Shown piece by piece: positions 53,970-62,909 of a DNA stretch of 64,000 nucleotides. The stretch is from assembly GCF_000737065.1 (NCBI RefSeq), contig NZ_AQRC01000005.1, positions 62,001 through 126,000 on the forward strand. The letters run 5' to 3'. The position numbers were made by a program, and so were the translations under genes. How positions within the stretch are numbered: the first letter of the stretch is position 1; each line of letters starts with the position of its first letter. The notes under the pieces were generated by a model. That model worked only from the letters and a program-made list of their open reading frames with translations, was not told the origin of the DNA and ran no database searches. This DNA is from Thioclava atlantica (GTDB taxonomy: Bacteria; Pseudomonadota; Alphaproteobacteria; Rhodobacterales; Rhodobacteraceae).

Positions 53970-55548
53970 TCGCCGCGGCCTCGCGGCAGTCCTTGCCACG
54001 ATCCTGATCGCTTCCCCGGGCGCATCGCTGCGGGCGCAGCAGACGGCCCAACCGGCCGCGACGGATCCGCATGTCCATCCGATGTCCGCGATCGAATGGC
54101 TGTCGGATTCTGTGGCGCAGCCCCCGCGCACGGGCAGCCGGACCGCACCGCCGCTCACCGGGGCGGGCGGGATCGAGAACATCGCCGTGCAATCGCTCGA
54201 CGCGCCCTCGGCCGACACGCTGGGCCTGTTGCCGCCCGCACGCACCGGGCTGCCGGCGAACCTGTGGGGCGCGACTCCGGCCGCCGAGCTTGCGCAGGCC
54301 CTGCGTGAAATGCCGATCGATTTCCTGCCCAGCCTCCACGGTTTGGTGATGACGCTCCTTCTGGCGGAACTCGACCCGCCGCAGGTCGCAGCGCCGGGCC
54401 AGCGTGACGCACTCTTCCTCGCCCGGATCGACCGGCTTCTGGACATGGGCGCGCTCGAACAGGCGCATGCGATGCTGCAGCAGGCCCCCACCACGAGCCC
54501 CGGCGTGTTTCGCCGCAGCTTCGACGTGGCGCTCCTGCTCGGACAGGAGAATCGCGCCTGCCGGATCATCGAGCGCAGCCCCGCCATCGCCCCTTCCTAC
54601 GCGGCACGGATCTTCTGTCTTGCGCGCACCGGGCAATGGGACCTGGCGGAGCTGACCTATGGGACGGGCAAGGTGCTCGGGCAGATCCCCGCCTCGGAGC
54701 AGAACCTGCTCGAGCAGTTTCTCGATCCCGCGCTGGCCGAAGGCGCCGAGGAGATGACGCCGCCCGATCCGGTCACGCCGCTTGCCTACAAGATGATGGA
54801 GGCGATCGGGCAGCCCCTGCCGACCGCCACGCTGCCGCTCGCCTTCGCGCAGGCCGATCTGACCGAGAACAATGGCTGGAAGGCGCAGCTCGAGGCAGGC
54901 GAACGTCTGGCCCGCGCGGGCGTGCTGGATCCGAACCGGCTTCTCGGGCTTTATACCGAGCGCAAGGCCGCGGCCTCCGGCGGGCTCTGGGACCGGGTCG
55001 CCGCGATCACCGCCCTCGACCAGGCGCTGCGCAAGAGCGACTCCGCCGCGGTCGCACGTACCCTGCCCCGCGCCTATGAGTCGATGCGCGCCGAACATCT
55101 CGAACCGGTTCTGGCCGCGCTCTTCGGCGACCAGCTTTCGGGAATGGAGCTTTCGGGCGCGGCCGGACGGATCGCCTATGAGCTGAGCCTTCTGACCCCG
55201 GCCTATGAGGAGAACGCGCGCCTCGGTGCCAAGGCCGATCCGCAGGGCGCGCTGCTTCAGGCGCTCGCGAAGGGCGATACCAGCGGGGTCGACGCGCGCG
55301 ACGGGCTAGGCGAGGCGCTCAAGACGGTCTTCGATGCCGCCCCCGGCGATCCGCCGCAGCGCTATGAGGGCCTTGTTCCCGACCAGCTCGGCCTCGCGAT
55401 CATCCGCGCGATCGGCGATGTCTCGGAGGGCGCGAAGGGGGATTATCCGCGTCTGCAGGACGGGTTGCAGCTCTTGCGGCTCGCGGGGCTCGAAACCGTC
55501 GCCCGGCGGAGCGCGATCGAACTCGTCGTTCTGGAGCGGCGCGAATGA
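53959..55548 (+). CDS. Exported hypothetical protein, alpha-helical repeats
   Basis: 529 residues from GTG (VRTDRRGLAAVLATIL), with a signal peptide (cleavage near LRAQQ, about residue 28). The body is almost all helical and rich in Ala/Leu, with pairs such as RIDRLLDMGALEQAHAMLQQAP and RIFCLARTGQWDLAELTYG that look like TPR/SEL-like solenoid repeats, though no exact motif fits. Two Cys pairs are possible. No catalytic motif. GGGGG upstream of the GTG. Stop overlaps xerD in ATGA. Function unknown; periplasmic location inferred. Confidence 0.75.
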   Translation: MRTDRRGLAAVLATILIASPGASLRAQQTAQPAATDPHVHPMSAIEWLSDSVAQPPRTGSRTAPPLTGAGGIENIAVQSLDAPSADTLGLLPPARTGLPANLWGATPAAELAQALREMPIDFLPSLHGLVMTLLLAELDPPQVAAPGQRDALFLARIDRLLDMGALEQAHAMLQQAPTTSPGVFRRSFDVALLLGQENRACRIIERSPAIAPSYAARIFCLARTGQWDLAELTYGTGKVLGQIPASEQNLLEQFLDPALAEGAEEMTPPDPVTPLAYKMMEAIGQPLPTATLPLAFAQADLTENNGWKAQLEAGERLARAGVLDPNRLLGLYTERKAAASGGLWDRVAAITALDQALRKSDSAAVARTLPRAYESMRAEHLEPVLAALFGDQLSGMELSGAAGRIAYELSLLTPAYEENARLGAKADPQGALLQALAKGDTSGVDARDGLGEALKTVFDAAPGDPPQRYEGLVPDQLGLAIIRAIGDVSEGAKGDYPRLQDGLQLLRLAGLETVARRSAIELVVLERRE

Positions 55549-56498
55549 GCGAGGCGCCTCCCGATCCCCACTGGTTGCCCGCCTTTCTCGAGGCGCAGGC
55601 CGCCGAGGCCGGATCGGCGCGCAACACGATCCTGTCTTACGGGCGCGATCTCAACGACTTCGCGGGGTTTCTTCAGGCGAAGGGATTGAGCTATGCCACG
55701 CTCGCCCGCGCCGATATCGAGGCCTATCTGATCCGCTGCGAAGCAGAGGGGCTCGCGAAATCCACCCGCGCGCGGCGCCTCAGCGCGATCCGGCAGCTCT
55801 TCCGCTTCGCCTATGAAGAGGGCTGGCGCAGCGACAACCCGGCGATCCGCATCTCGGGCCCGGGCCGCGCGCAACGCCTGCCCAAGACGCTGTCGCTGGA
55901 GGAGGTCGAGGCGCTACTGGAAGCCGCGCGCGATCAGGGCCGGTCAATGTCCGAGCAGATCCGCAACCGCTGCCTGATCGAGCTGCTCTATGCGACGGGC
56001 ATGCGCGTGTCGGAACTGGTCTCGCTGCCGGTCTCGGCCGCGCGCGGCGATCCGCGGATGCTGCTCGTGCGCGGCAAGGGCGACAAGGAACGCATGGTGC
56101 CGCTCTCGCCGCCCGCGCGCGAGGCGCTTGCCACCTGGCTCGCCACCCGCGACGCCGCCGAAGAGGACGCCCGCGTCAAGCATCGCGCGGCCCCCTCGCG
56201 CTTTCTCTTTCCCTCGAGCGGCAAGGAGGGCCACCTCACGCGGCAGGGCTTTCATCGGCTGCTCAAGGAGATCGCGGTCGCGGCCGGGATCAGCCCCGCG
56301 AAGGTCACCCCCCATGTGCTGCGCCACGCCTTCGCCACGCATCTTCTACAAGGGGGCGCGGATCTGCGCGCGATCCAGATGCTGCTCGGTCACGCGGATC
56401 TCTCGACCACCGAAATCTACACCCATGTGCTCGACGAGCGGCTGAAGGATCTGGTGCTCGAGCATCACCCGCTCGCCAAACCGCGCACGGGTCCTTGA
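55545..56498 (+). CDS. xerD: Site-specific tyrosine recombinase XerD
   Basis: 317 residues. N-terminal SAM-like core-binding domain (FLEAQAAEAGSARNTILSYGRDL), C-terminal catalytic domain with Arg in YATGMRVSELVSL, Lys in RGKGDKERMVPL, HVLRHAFATHLL (His-x-x-Arg), and LLGHADLSTTEIYTHV carrying His and the nucleophilic Tyr. With XerC resolves chromosome dimers at dif. Housekeeping context and lack of flanking repeats argue against a mobile integrase. Confidence 0.95.
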   Translation: MSEAPPDPHWLPAFLEAQAAEAGSARNTILSYGRDLNDFAGFLQAKGLSYATLARADIEAYLIRCEAEGLAKSTRARRLSAIRQLFRFAYEEGWRSDNPAIRISGPGRAQRLPKTLSLEEVEALLEAARDQGRSMSEQIRNRCLIELLYATGMRVSELVSLPVSAARGDPRMLLVRGKGDKERMVPLSPPAREALATWLATRDAAEEDARVKHRAAPSRFLFPSSGKEGHLTRQGFHRLLKEIAVAAGISPAKVTPHVLRHAFATHLLQGGADLRAIQMLLGHADLSTTEIYTHVLDERLKDLVLEHHPLAKPRTGP

Positions 56499-56529
56499 TT
56501 GCGCCCCGCGCGCAGCCCATAACCAAGCC

Positions 56530-57864
56530 ATGAACAGCTCTCTCGACCTCGCCTTCTGGCTCACCGCCGGTGCCATCATCCTGCTGCTGGCGCTCTCGGC
56601 CTTCTTCTCGGGCTCCGAAACCGCATTGACGGCGGCCAGCCGCGCAAAGCTGCGCTCCGCCGCCGACAAGGGGGAGAGCGGCGCCAAGACCGCGCTTGCC
56701 GTGACCGAGGACAGCGAACGGCTGATCGGCGCGATCCTTCTGGGCAACAACGTCGTCAACATCCTCTCGGCCTCGCTCGCGACCGCGCTGATGACCCGGC
56801 TCTTCGGCCAGTCCGGGGTGGCGCTCGCGACGCTGGTGATGACGGCGCTGGTGCTGATCTTCTCGGAAGTGCTGCCCAAGACCTATGCGATCACCTTGCC
56901 CGAGAAGGTCGCCTCCAAGGTCGCCGCGCCGATCCGCGTCTTCACGCTGCTGCTCGCCCCGATCGTCGAGATCGTGCGCGCGGTGGTGCGCGGCATCCTC
57001 TACGCTTTCGGGATGCGCACCGACAAGAACCAGCACATGTTCTCGATCCACGAGGAGATCGCGGGGGCGCTCGCGCTCGGCCAGTCCGAGGGGACGGTCG
57101 ACAAGGAGGATCGCGACCGGCTGCTCGGCGCGCTCGATCTGGGCAACCGCACGGTCGAGGAGATCATGCTCCATCGCAGCCAGATCGAGATGCTCGATAT
57201 CGAGGACGACCCGGACCAGATCCTGACCGCAGTGCTCTCCTCGCCCCATACCCGCCTGCCGCTCTACAAGGGCGAGCGCGAGAATGTCGTGGGCGTGATC
57301 CATTCCAAGGATCTGCTGCGCGCGGTCGAGAAGGTCGTGCGCGGCGGCGACGGGACGCTCGAGAGCGTCGCCGATCTCGACCTCTCCAAGGTGATGATGA
57401 AACCCTATTTCGTCCCCGAGACGACACCGCTCGACGAGCAGATGCAGGAATTCCTCAAGCGTCGCACCCATTTCGCGCTGGTGGTGGACGAATATGGCGA
57501 TCTGCGGGGGCTGCTGACGCTCGAGGACATCCTCGAGGAGATCGTGGGCGAGATCACCGACGAGTTCGACCCCAAGGGCGAGCGCAGTCTCCGGCCCACC
57601 GAGAGCGGCGACTATATCGTGGACGGCGCGATGACGATCCGCGATCTGAACCGCGAGACCGACTGGACCCTGCCCGATGACGAGGCGAATACCGTGGCGG
57701 GCCTGGTGATCCACGAGGCGCAGACGATCCCGACCGAGGGCCAGGTCTTCTCCTTCCACGGCTTCCGCTTCGAGGTGGTCGCGCGCAAGGACAACCGGCT
57801 CACCCGGCTCAAGATCCGCCCGCTCGTGGCGCGCGAGGATGGGGGCGCTGCCCCCGCGCGCTGA
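56530..57864 (+). CDS. CNNM/CBS-domain transporter-like protein (CorC/HlyC family)
   Basis: 444 residues. N-terminal CNNM domain with three or four helices (LLLALSAFFSGSETALTAASR, LLGNNVVNILSASLATAL, IFSEVLPKTYA), then two CBS motifs (about 205-330) and a C-terminal CorC_HlyC domain (DYIVDGAMTIRDLNRETDW). Relatives handle magnesium or cobalt efflux; older hemolysin names are misleading. The last ten or so codons (EDGGAAPAR) are encoded by the first hairpin of repeat element F, so the C-terminus was probably extended by it. Confidence 0.92.
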   Translation: MNSSLDLAFWLTAGAIILLLALSAFFSGSETALTAASRAKLRSAADKGESGAKTALAVTEDSERLIGAILLGNNVVNILSASLATALMTRLFGQSGVALATLVMTALVLIFSEVLPKTYAITLPEKVASKVAAPIRVFTLLLAPIVEIVRAVVRGILYAFGMRTDKNQHMFSIHEEIAGALALGQSEGTVDKEDRDRLLGALDLGNRTVEEIMLHRSQIEMLDIEDDPDQILTAVLSSPHTRLPLYKGERENVVGVIHSKDLLRAVEKVVRGGDGTLESVADLDLSKVMMKPYFVPETTPLDEQMQEFLKRRTHFALVVDEYGDLRGLLTLEDILEEIVGEITDEFDPKGERSLRPTESGDYIVDGAMTIRDLNRETDWTLPDDEANTVAGLVIHEAQTIPTEGQVFSFHGFRFEVVARKDNRLTRLKIRPLVAREDGGAAPAR

Positions 57865-57900
57865 GACGCGCTCCCCCGGGGTATTTCGGTCCAGGTGAAG
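57841..57900 (+). repeat. Composite 3' element, copy F (overlaps end of CNNM gene)
   Basis: GGGGGC-GCT-GCCCCC hairpin (57841-57855) lies inside the coding sequence, then GCGCG/CGCGC hairpin (57856-57871) whose loop contains the stop TGA, then tail CCCCCGGGGTATTTCGGTCC and AGGTGAAG. Sense orientation. Confidence 0.73.
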
Positions 57901-57909
57901 GACGGGTGC

Positions 57910-58161
57910 TCAGTCACAGGCGCAGCCCGGCCCTTTCCGGCAGGTTTTCGACCGGCTGATGCAGCTGTTGCCGCAGGCTTTCCCGCTCGAGCAGTGCTTG
58001 CAGCAGCCCGCATAGAGCGCGTCGTGCTGGCCCAAGGAGAGCGCGAAGAGCGCGGATTTCGCGCGTGCCGCATCCCCGCGGCTTTCGTGGAGAGACTGGG
58101 CCGAGGCGACCGGGGCGGCCAGAAGCGCCGCGAGACCGAGCGTCGAAAAGAGCCTGAACAC
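57910..58161 (-). CDS. Small secreted Cys-rich protein
   Basis: 83 residues from GTG (GGGGAG 8 bases upstream). Signal peptide FRLFSTLGLAALLAAPVASA, then a soluble 60-residue part whose C-terminus has eight Cys: CCKHCSSGKACGNSCISRSK, TCRKGPGCACD. The GKACGNSCIS pattern recurs in small uncharacterised proteobacterial proteins as I recall, but I can name no function. Even Cys number suggests disulfides or metal binding. Divergent from guaA by about 120 bp. Confidence 0.7.
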   Translation of the reverse strand: MFRLFSTLGLAALLAAPVASAQSLHESRGDAARAKSALFALSLGQHDALYAGCCKHCSSGKACGNSCISRSKTCRKGPGCACD

Positions 58162-58283
58162 ATCACGTCTCCCCCTGAAATACCCACCCGGGAAGCGTGA
58201 ATGCGCGTCCAGGCGCGGTCAAGTCGGCGGATGCGCGCGCTGACCTCTTGCCTTCCGCCACGTCCGGCCCTAATGCCTGCTCC

Positions 58284-59849
58284 ATGACACAGCACCAGCG
58301 CCTCCTCATCATCGACTTCGGTTCGCAGGTCACGCAGCTGATTGCGCGGCGCCTGCGCGAACTCAACGTCTATTGCGAAATCCACCCCTATCAGAACGTC
58401 ACCGACGCCTTCCTGAAAGACTTCGCCCCCAAGGCGATCATCTTCTCGGGCGGCCCGGATTCGGTGACGCGCGAGGGATCTCCCCGGCCGCCGCAAAGCG
58501 CCTATAGCCTCGGCGTGCCGATCCTCGGCATCTGCTATGGCCAACAGGTGATGATGCAGGATCTGGGTGGGTTGGTGGAGGCCGGCCAGAGCCACACCGC
58601 CGAATTCGGCCGCGCCTATGTGAAGCCGACCGAGACCCGCATCGACATTCTCAACGGCTGGTTCATGGATGGCACGGGCCGCGAGCAGGTCTGGATGAGC
58701 CATGGCGACCATGTCAGCAAGCTGGCCCCGGGCTTCGAGGTCTACGGCACCTCGCCCGGCGCGCCCTTCGCGATCACCGCCGATCTGAGCCGCAATTTCT
58801 ACGCCGTGCAGTTCCACCCGGAAGTGCATCACACGCCCAACGGCAAGACGCTCTACGAGAACTTCGTGCGGATGGCGGGGTTCACCGGCGACTGGACGAT
58901 GGCGGGCTATCGCGACGAGGCGATCCGCCAGATCCGCGAACAGGTCGGCGATTCCCATGTGATCTGCGGGCTGTCGGGCGGCGTGGACAGCTCGGTCACC
59001 GCGATCCTGCTGCATGAGGCGATCGGCGACCAGCTGACCTGTGTCTTCGTGGATCACGGGCTCTTGCGGATGAACGAGGCCGAGGAAGTGGTCACGATGT
59101 TCCGCGACCATTACAACATCAAGCTGATCCATGCCGATGAGAGCGAGCTGTTTCTCGGCGAGCTGGAAGGCGTCACCGACCCCGAGGTGAAACGCAAGAC
59201 GATCGGCCGTCTCTTCATCGACGTGTTCCAGAAATACGCCAACCAGATCGAGGATGCGGAATTCCTCGCCCAGGGCACGCTCTACCCGGATGTGATCGAG
59301 TCGGTCAGCTTCTCGGGCGGGCCCTCGGTCACGATCAAGTCGCATCACAATGTGGGCGGGCTGCCCGAGAAGATGGGCCTGAAACTGGTCGAGCCGCTGC
59401 GCGAGCTGTTCAAGGACGAGGTGCGCGCGCTCGGTCACGAACTGGGCCTGCCGGCTTCCTTCATCGGTCGCCACCCCTTCCCCGGTCCGGGTCTTGCGAT
59501 CCGCTGCCCGGGCGAGATCACCCGCGAGAAGCTCGAGATCCTGCGCAAGGCCGATGCCGTCTATATCGACCAGATCCGCAAGCACGGTCTCTATGACGAG
59601 ATCTGGCAGGCCTTCGTCGCGATCCTGCCCGTCCGCACCGTGGGCGTGATGGGCGACGGGCGCACCTATGATTATGCCTGCGCACTGCGCGCGGTGACCT
59701 CGGTCGATGGCATGACCGCCGATTACTACCCGTTCAGCCATGAGTTCCTCGGCGAGACCGCGACGCGGATCATCAACGAGGTGAAGGGCATCAACCGGGT
59801 GACCTATGACATCACCTCGAAACCGCCCGGCACGATCGAGTGGGAATGA
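58284..59849 (+). CDS. guaA: GMP synthase (glutamine-hydrolysing)
   Basis: 521 residues from MTQHQRLL; the open frame upstream lacks similarity. Glutaminase triad in GICYGQQVM (Cys) and FHPEVHHT (His, Glu); PP-loop ATP pyrophosphatase [12 protein letters not shown]; dimerisation domain [12 protein letters not shown] and C-terminal [18 protein letters not shown]. Converts XMP to GMP. Single gene with its own terminator; no strong Shine-Dalgarno site. Confidence 0.97.
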   Translation: MTQHQRLLIIDFGSQVTQLIARRLRELNVYCEIHPYQNVTDAFLKDFAPKAIIFSGGPDSVTREGSPRPPQSAYSLGVPILGICYGQQVMMQDLGGLVEAGQSHTAEFGRAYVKPTETRIDILNGWFMDGTGREQVWMSHGDHVSKLAPGFEVYGTSPGAPFAITADLSRNFYAVQFHPEVHHTPNGKTLYENFVRMAGFTGDWTMAGYRDEAIRQIREQVGDSHVICGLSGGVDSSVTAILLHEAIGDQLTCVFVDHGLLRMNEAEEVVTMFRDHYNIKLIHADESELFLGELEGVTDPEVKRKTIGRLFIDVFQKYANQIEDAEFLAQGTLYPDVIESVSFSGGPSVTIKSHHNVGGLPEKMGLKLVEPLRELFKDEVRALGHELGLPASFIGRHPFPGPGLAIRCPGEITREKLEILRKADAVYIDQIRKHGLYDEIWQAFVAILPVRTVGVMGDGRTYDYACALRAVTSVDGMTADYYPFSHEFLGETATRIINEVKGINRVTYDITSKPPGTIEWE

Positions 59850-59853
59850 GTTC

Positions 59854-59886
59854 AAGGCCCGCGCCCGCAACGGCGCGGGCCTTTTT
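59854..59886 (+). terminator. Intrinsic terminator of guaA
   Basis: AAGGCCCGCGCC and GGCGCGGGCCTT, 12-bp stem, six-base loop, followed by a T-run. Confidence 0.92.
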
Positions 59887-59904
59887 CGTTACAGGAACCG
59901 CGCG

Positions 59905-60180
59905 ATGCCCCTTACCCTCACCGGCCGCCTGATCTGCGCAACCGAGGAAGAGGCCGCGATCGTGCGCGCCCATCTTCCCGAACATATCCGCCTGACCCGG
60001 GCCGAACCCGGCTGCGAGCGTTTCGAGGTCCGCCAGGGAGCGGACCCGCTCGTCTAGGACGTGACGGAGCGCTTCGCCACACGCGCCGATTTCGAGGCGC
60101 ATCAGGCGCGGGTGAAAGCCTCCGACTGGGGCCGCGCGACCGCGGGGATCGCGCGGGATTACCAGATCACCGAAGACTGA
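59905..60180 (+). pseudogene. Antibiotic-biosynthesis-monooxygenase (ABM) domain gene with in-frame amber codon
   Basis: An ATG with ACAGGAACC upstream opens MPLTLTGRLICATEEEAAIV...EPGCERFEVRQGADPLV, then TAG at 60055, then the same frame continues DVTERFATRADFEAHQARVKASDWGR...DYQITED to a TGA. Together the 91 codons make a full-length ABM-like domain (small dimeric ferredoxin-fold, often quinol or polyketide oxygenases): RAEPGCERFEV and FATRADFEAHQ are typical of both halves. The TAG could be one transition from TGG (Trp). Interpretations: recent pseudogene, sequencing error, or readthrough. Confidence 0.75.
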
Positions 60181-60183
60181 GCC

Positions 60184-61740
60184 TCACAGGAAGGCGTCGG
60201 GTACCGCGGCCTTCTTGCGCGCGACATAGTCGGACAGCGCCTCGGCCACGCCCGGATCGAGCGGCGGCGGCTGGTAATCGCCCAAGAGTTTCGCGACCCG
60301 TTTTTCCGCAAGCGCCATCGTGTCGGGCGCTCCCTGCTCTTCCCAGGTCTCGAAGGGACGGTAGTCGAGCAGGTTGGTGCGCCAGAACGCGTCCTTGAAA
60401 TTGGCCTGGGTATGGGCGCAGCCGAGATAGTGACCGCCGGGCCCGACCTCGCGGATCGCGCCCATCGCCTGGCCGTTCTCGGACATGTCGATCCCGGCGG
60501 CGAGCTTGTGCAGCGCACCGAGCTGATCGGCATCCATGACGAATTTTTCATAAGATGAGACCAGCCCGCCCTCGAGCCACCCGCAGGCATGGAGCATGAA
60601 GTTCACCCCGGCCATCAGCCCGGTATTGAGCGTGTTCGCGCTTTCATAGGCCGCCTGCGCATCGGGCAGTTTCGAGCCGGTGAACCCGCCGGCCGAGCGG
60701 TAGGGCAGCCCGAGGCGCCGCGCGAGCTGCCCTGCGCCCAGCGTGATCTGCGAGGCTTCCGGGGTGCCGAAGGTGGGCGCGCCCGAGTTCATGTCGATCG
60801 AGGTGACGAAGGCGCCGAAGATCACCGGCGCGCCGGGGCGGACGAGCTGCGAATAGGCGACGCCCGCGAGCACCTCGGCGAGAACCTGGGTCAATGTGCC
60901 CGCGACCGAGACCGGGGCCATCGCGCCGCCCACGATGAAGGGCGAGATGATGCAGGCCTGGTTGGCCGCGGCGTAGATTTCGAGCGCGCCCATCATCGTG
61001 CTGTCGAAGGTGAGCGGCGAGTTGATGTTGATGAGCGAGGTCATCACCGTGTTCTCGTCGACGAAGGCGTCGCCGAAGAGGATCTTCGACATCTCGACCG
61101 AATCCGCGGCCCGCGAGGGCTCGGTGACCGAGCCCATATAGGGCTTGTCCGAGAGCGTCATATGGGCGTGCAGCATGTCGAGATGGCGCTTGTTCACGGC
61201 GACGTCGGTCGGCTCGCAGACCGTGCCGCCCGAATGGTGGAGCCATTTCGACATCTGCCCCAGTTTCACGAAATTCCGGAAATCGGTGATCGTGGCGTAG
61301 CGCCGGCCATTCGCGCTGTCGCGCACGAAGGGCGGGCCATAGACCGGGGCGAGAACGAGATTGCGCCCGCCGATCACCACGTTGCGCTCGGGATTGCGGG
61401 CGGCCTGAGTGAATTCGCGCGGCGCGGTGGCGCAGAGCTGGCGGGCAAGACCGCGCGGGATGCGCACCCGTTCGCCCTCGATCTCGGCGCCCGCCTCGCG
61501 CCAGCGCTCGAGCGCGGCGGGGTTGTCGACGAAATTCACCCCGATCTCGGCGAGCACCGTCTCGGCGTTGGCCTCGATGATCTCGAGCGCTTCCGCGTTC
61601 AGGATTTCGAGATCGGGAATGTTGCGCGTGATGTAGCGGGTGAATTCCATCCGCACCGCGGTGCGTTCGGCACGGCGCGCCGCACCTCCGCCGCCGCGCG
61701 CGCGCCGCCCCACACGTTCGCCCAGATCCGAATCGGCCAT
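60184..61740 (-). CDS. Trimethylamine methyltransferase (MttB) superfamily protein, non-pyrrolysine
   Basis: 518 residues from MADSDLGERVG (GGAGGCGAGC before the ATG). Long TIM-barrel protein of the MttB/COG5598 family: EIGVNFVDNPAALERWREAG, GPPFVRDSANGRRYATITDF, SGGTVCEPTDVAV, CIISPFIVGGAMAPVSVAG, GHYLGCAHTQANF. The gene has no internal stop, so pyrrolysine is absent; such homologues include the glycine betaine:corrinoid methyltransferase MtgB. No corrinoid protein or methyltransferase partner is adjacent. It follows aglK by 71 bp on the same strand. Substrate unknown, probably a quaternary or tertiary methylamine. Confidence 0.9.
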   Translation of the reverse strand: MADSDLGERVGRRARGGGGAARRAERTAVRMEFTRYITRNIPDLEILNAEALEIIEANAETVLAEIGVNFVDNPAALERWREAGAEIEGERVRIPRGLARQLCATAPREFTQAARNPERNVVIGGRNLVLAPVYGPPFVRDSANGRRYATITDFRNFVKLGQMSKWLHHSGGTVCEPTDVAVNKRHLDMLHAHMTLSDKPYMGSVTEPSRAADSVEMSKILFGDAFVDENTVMTSLININSPLTFDSTMMGALEIYAAANQACIISPFIVGGAMAPVSVAGTLTQVLAEVLAGVAYSQLVRPGAPVIFGAFVTSIDMNSGAPTFGTPEASQITLGAGQLARRLGLPYRSAGGFTGSKLPDAQAAYESANTLNTGLMAGVNFMLHACGWLEGGLVSSYEKFVMDADQLGALHKLAAGIDMSENGQAMGAIREVGPGGHYLGCAHTQANFKDAFWRTNLLDYRPFETWEEQGAPDTMALAEKRVAKLLGDYQPPPLDPGVAEALSDYVARKKAAVPDAFL

Positions 61741-61811
61741 GCTCGCCTCCGCACGTTGTCCTGCGGTCAAATTACCGGCTGCGCGCAGGGCGGCATGGCC
61801 CGTTTGCGGCA

Positions 61812-62900
61812 TCAGCGGTAAAGAAGCGACTGTCCGTTCGCGAAGAGATGGACCTTGGAGGGATCCGCGGTGAGCCCGATTTCCGAGTGACGCCGGTCAT
61901 GATGGATACCGGGCAGTTTCGCGATGATCGGGTCGCGCTCGCCCTCGGCTTCGAAATAGAGCAGCGTCACCTCGCCCAGGGCCTCCACGATATCGACCCG
62001 GCCGGTATAGATCGGCTCGACGCCCTCTGCGGGCACGAAATCCTCCGGCCGCACCCCGATATTGACCTTCAGGCCCTTGTCTGCGGGTTGCGTCGGCACG
62101 CTCGATCTCGCGACACCGCCGCGATCGAGCTTCACCACCGTCGTCGCGCCGGTCTCGACCACCTCGCCGGGGAACAGGTTCATCGAGGGGCTGCCGATGA
62201 ATTGCGCGACGAATTCGTTTTGCGGCTTCTCGTAAAGCTCGAGCGGCGTGCCGACCTGCGCGATCCCCTTGTTCGCCAGCACGACGATCCGCGAGGCCAG
62301 CGTCATCGCCTCGACCTGGTCATGGGTGACGTAGATCATCGTGCGCTCGGGCATCGCCTCTTTCAGCTGCGCGATCTCGATCCGGGTCGCGACGCGCAGC
62401 GCCGCGTCGAGGTTCGAGAGCGGTTCGTCGAAGAGATAGACCTTCGGGTCGCGCACGATGGCGCGGCCGATCGCGACGCGCTGGCGCTGGCCGCCCGAGA
62501 GCGCCTTGGGCAGACGGTCGAGATAGGGTTCGAGCTGGAGCATCCTGGCCGCCTTCTCGACCGCGGCGTCGATCTCGGCCTGCGGCATCTTCGCGATCTT
62601 GAGCGCGAAGGCCATGTTGTCGCGCACCGTCATGTGCGGATAGAGCGCGTAGGACTGGAACACCATCGCGATGCCGCGGTTCGCGGGCGGGACGTCGTTC
62701 ATCCGCACGCCGTCGATCTCGAGCGTGCCGCCGGTGATCTTCTCGAGCCCCGCGATCATCCGCAGCAAGGTGGATTTGCCGCAGCCCGAGGGGCCCACGA
62801 AGACGATCAGCTCGCCGGCCTTGATGTCGAGATCGATGTCCTTGAGGACCTGCACCTCGCCATAGGATTTGGCGACGTTTTCAAGTTTCAGATCGGCCAT
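61812..62900 (-). CDS. aglK: Alpha-glucoside ABC transporter ATP-binding protein AglK (MalK/UgpC type)
   Basis: 362 residues. Walker A GPSGCGKSTLLRM, Q-loop MVFQSYALYPHMTVRDN, signature LSGGQRQRVAIGRA, Walker B VYLFDEPLSNLD, H-loop VTHDQVEAM, then a C-terminal TOBE region (IGVRPEDFVPA). Powers uptake of sugars by CUT1 transporters. Placed directly after an alpha-glucosidase gene, matching the aglEFGAK order known in Sinorhizobium; the permease and binding-protein genes should be beyond the window's right edge. AAGGGGGG before the ATG. Confidence 0.92.
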   Translation of the reverse strand: MADLKLENVAKSYGEVQVLKDIDLDIKAGELIVFVGPSGCGKSTLLRMIAGLEKITGGTLEIDGVRMNDVPPANRGIAMVFQSYALYPHMTVRDNMAFALKIAKMPQAEIDAAVEKAARMLQLEPYLDRLPKALSGGQRQRVAIGRAIVRDPKVYLFDEPLSNLDAALRVATRIEIAQLKEAMPERTMIYVTHDQVEAMTLASRIVVLANKGIAQVGTPLELYEKPQNEFVAQFIGSPSMNLFPGEVVETGATTVVKLDRGGVARSSVPTQPADKGLKVNIGVRPEDFVPAEGVEPIYTGRVDIVEALGEVTLLYFEAEGERDPIIAKLPGIHHDRRHSEIGLTADPSKVHLFANGQSLLYR

Positions 62901-62909
62901 GTTCCCCCC

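Noticed and set aside
55545-56498. Tyrosine recombinase as sign of an integrated element
   Set aside because: Sequence and housekeeping neighbours fit XerD; no att-like repeats, cargo or composition shift.
59905-61740. Pyrrolysine coding suggested by amber codon next to an MttB homologue
   Set aside because: The MttB-like gene itself has no in-frame amber and the window shows no pylT/pylS/pylBCD; a point mutation or error is simpler.
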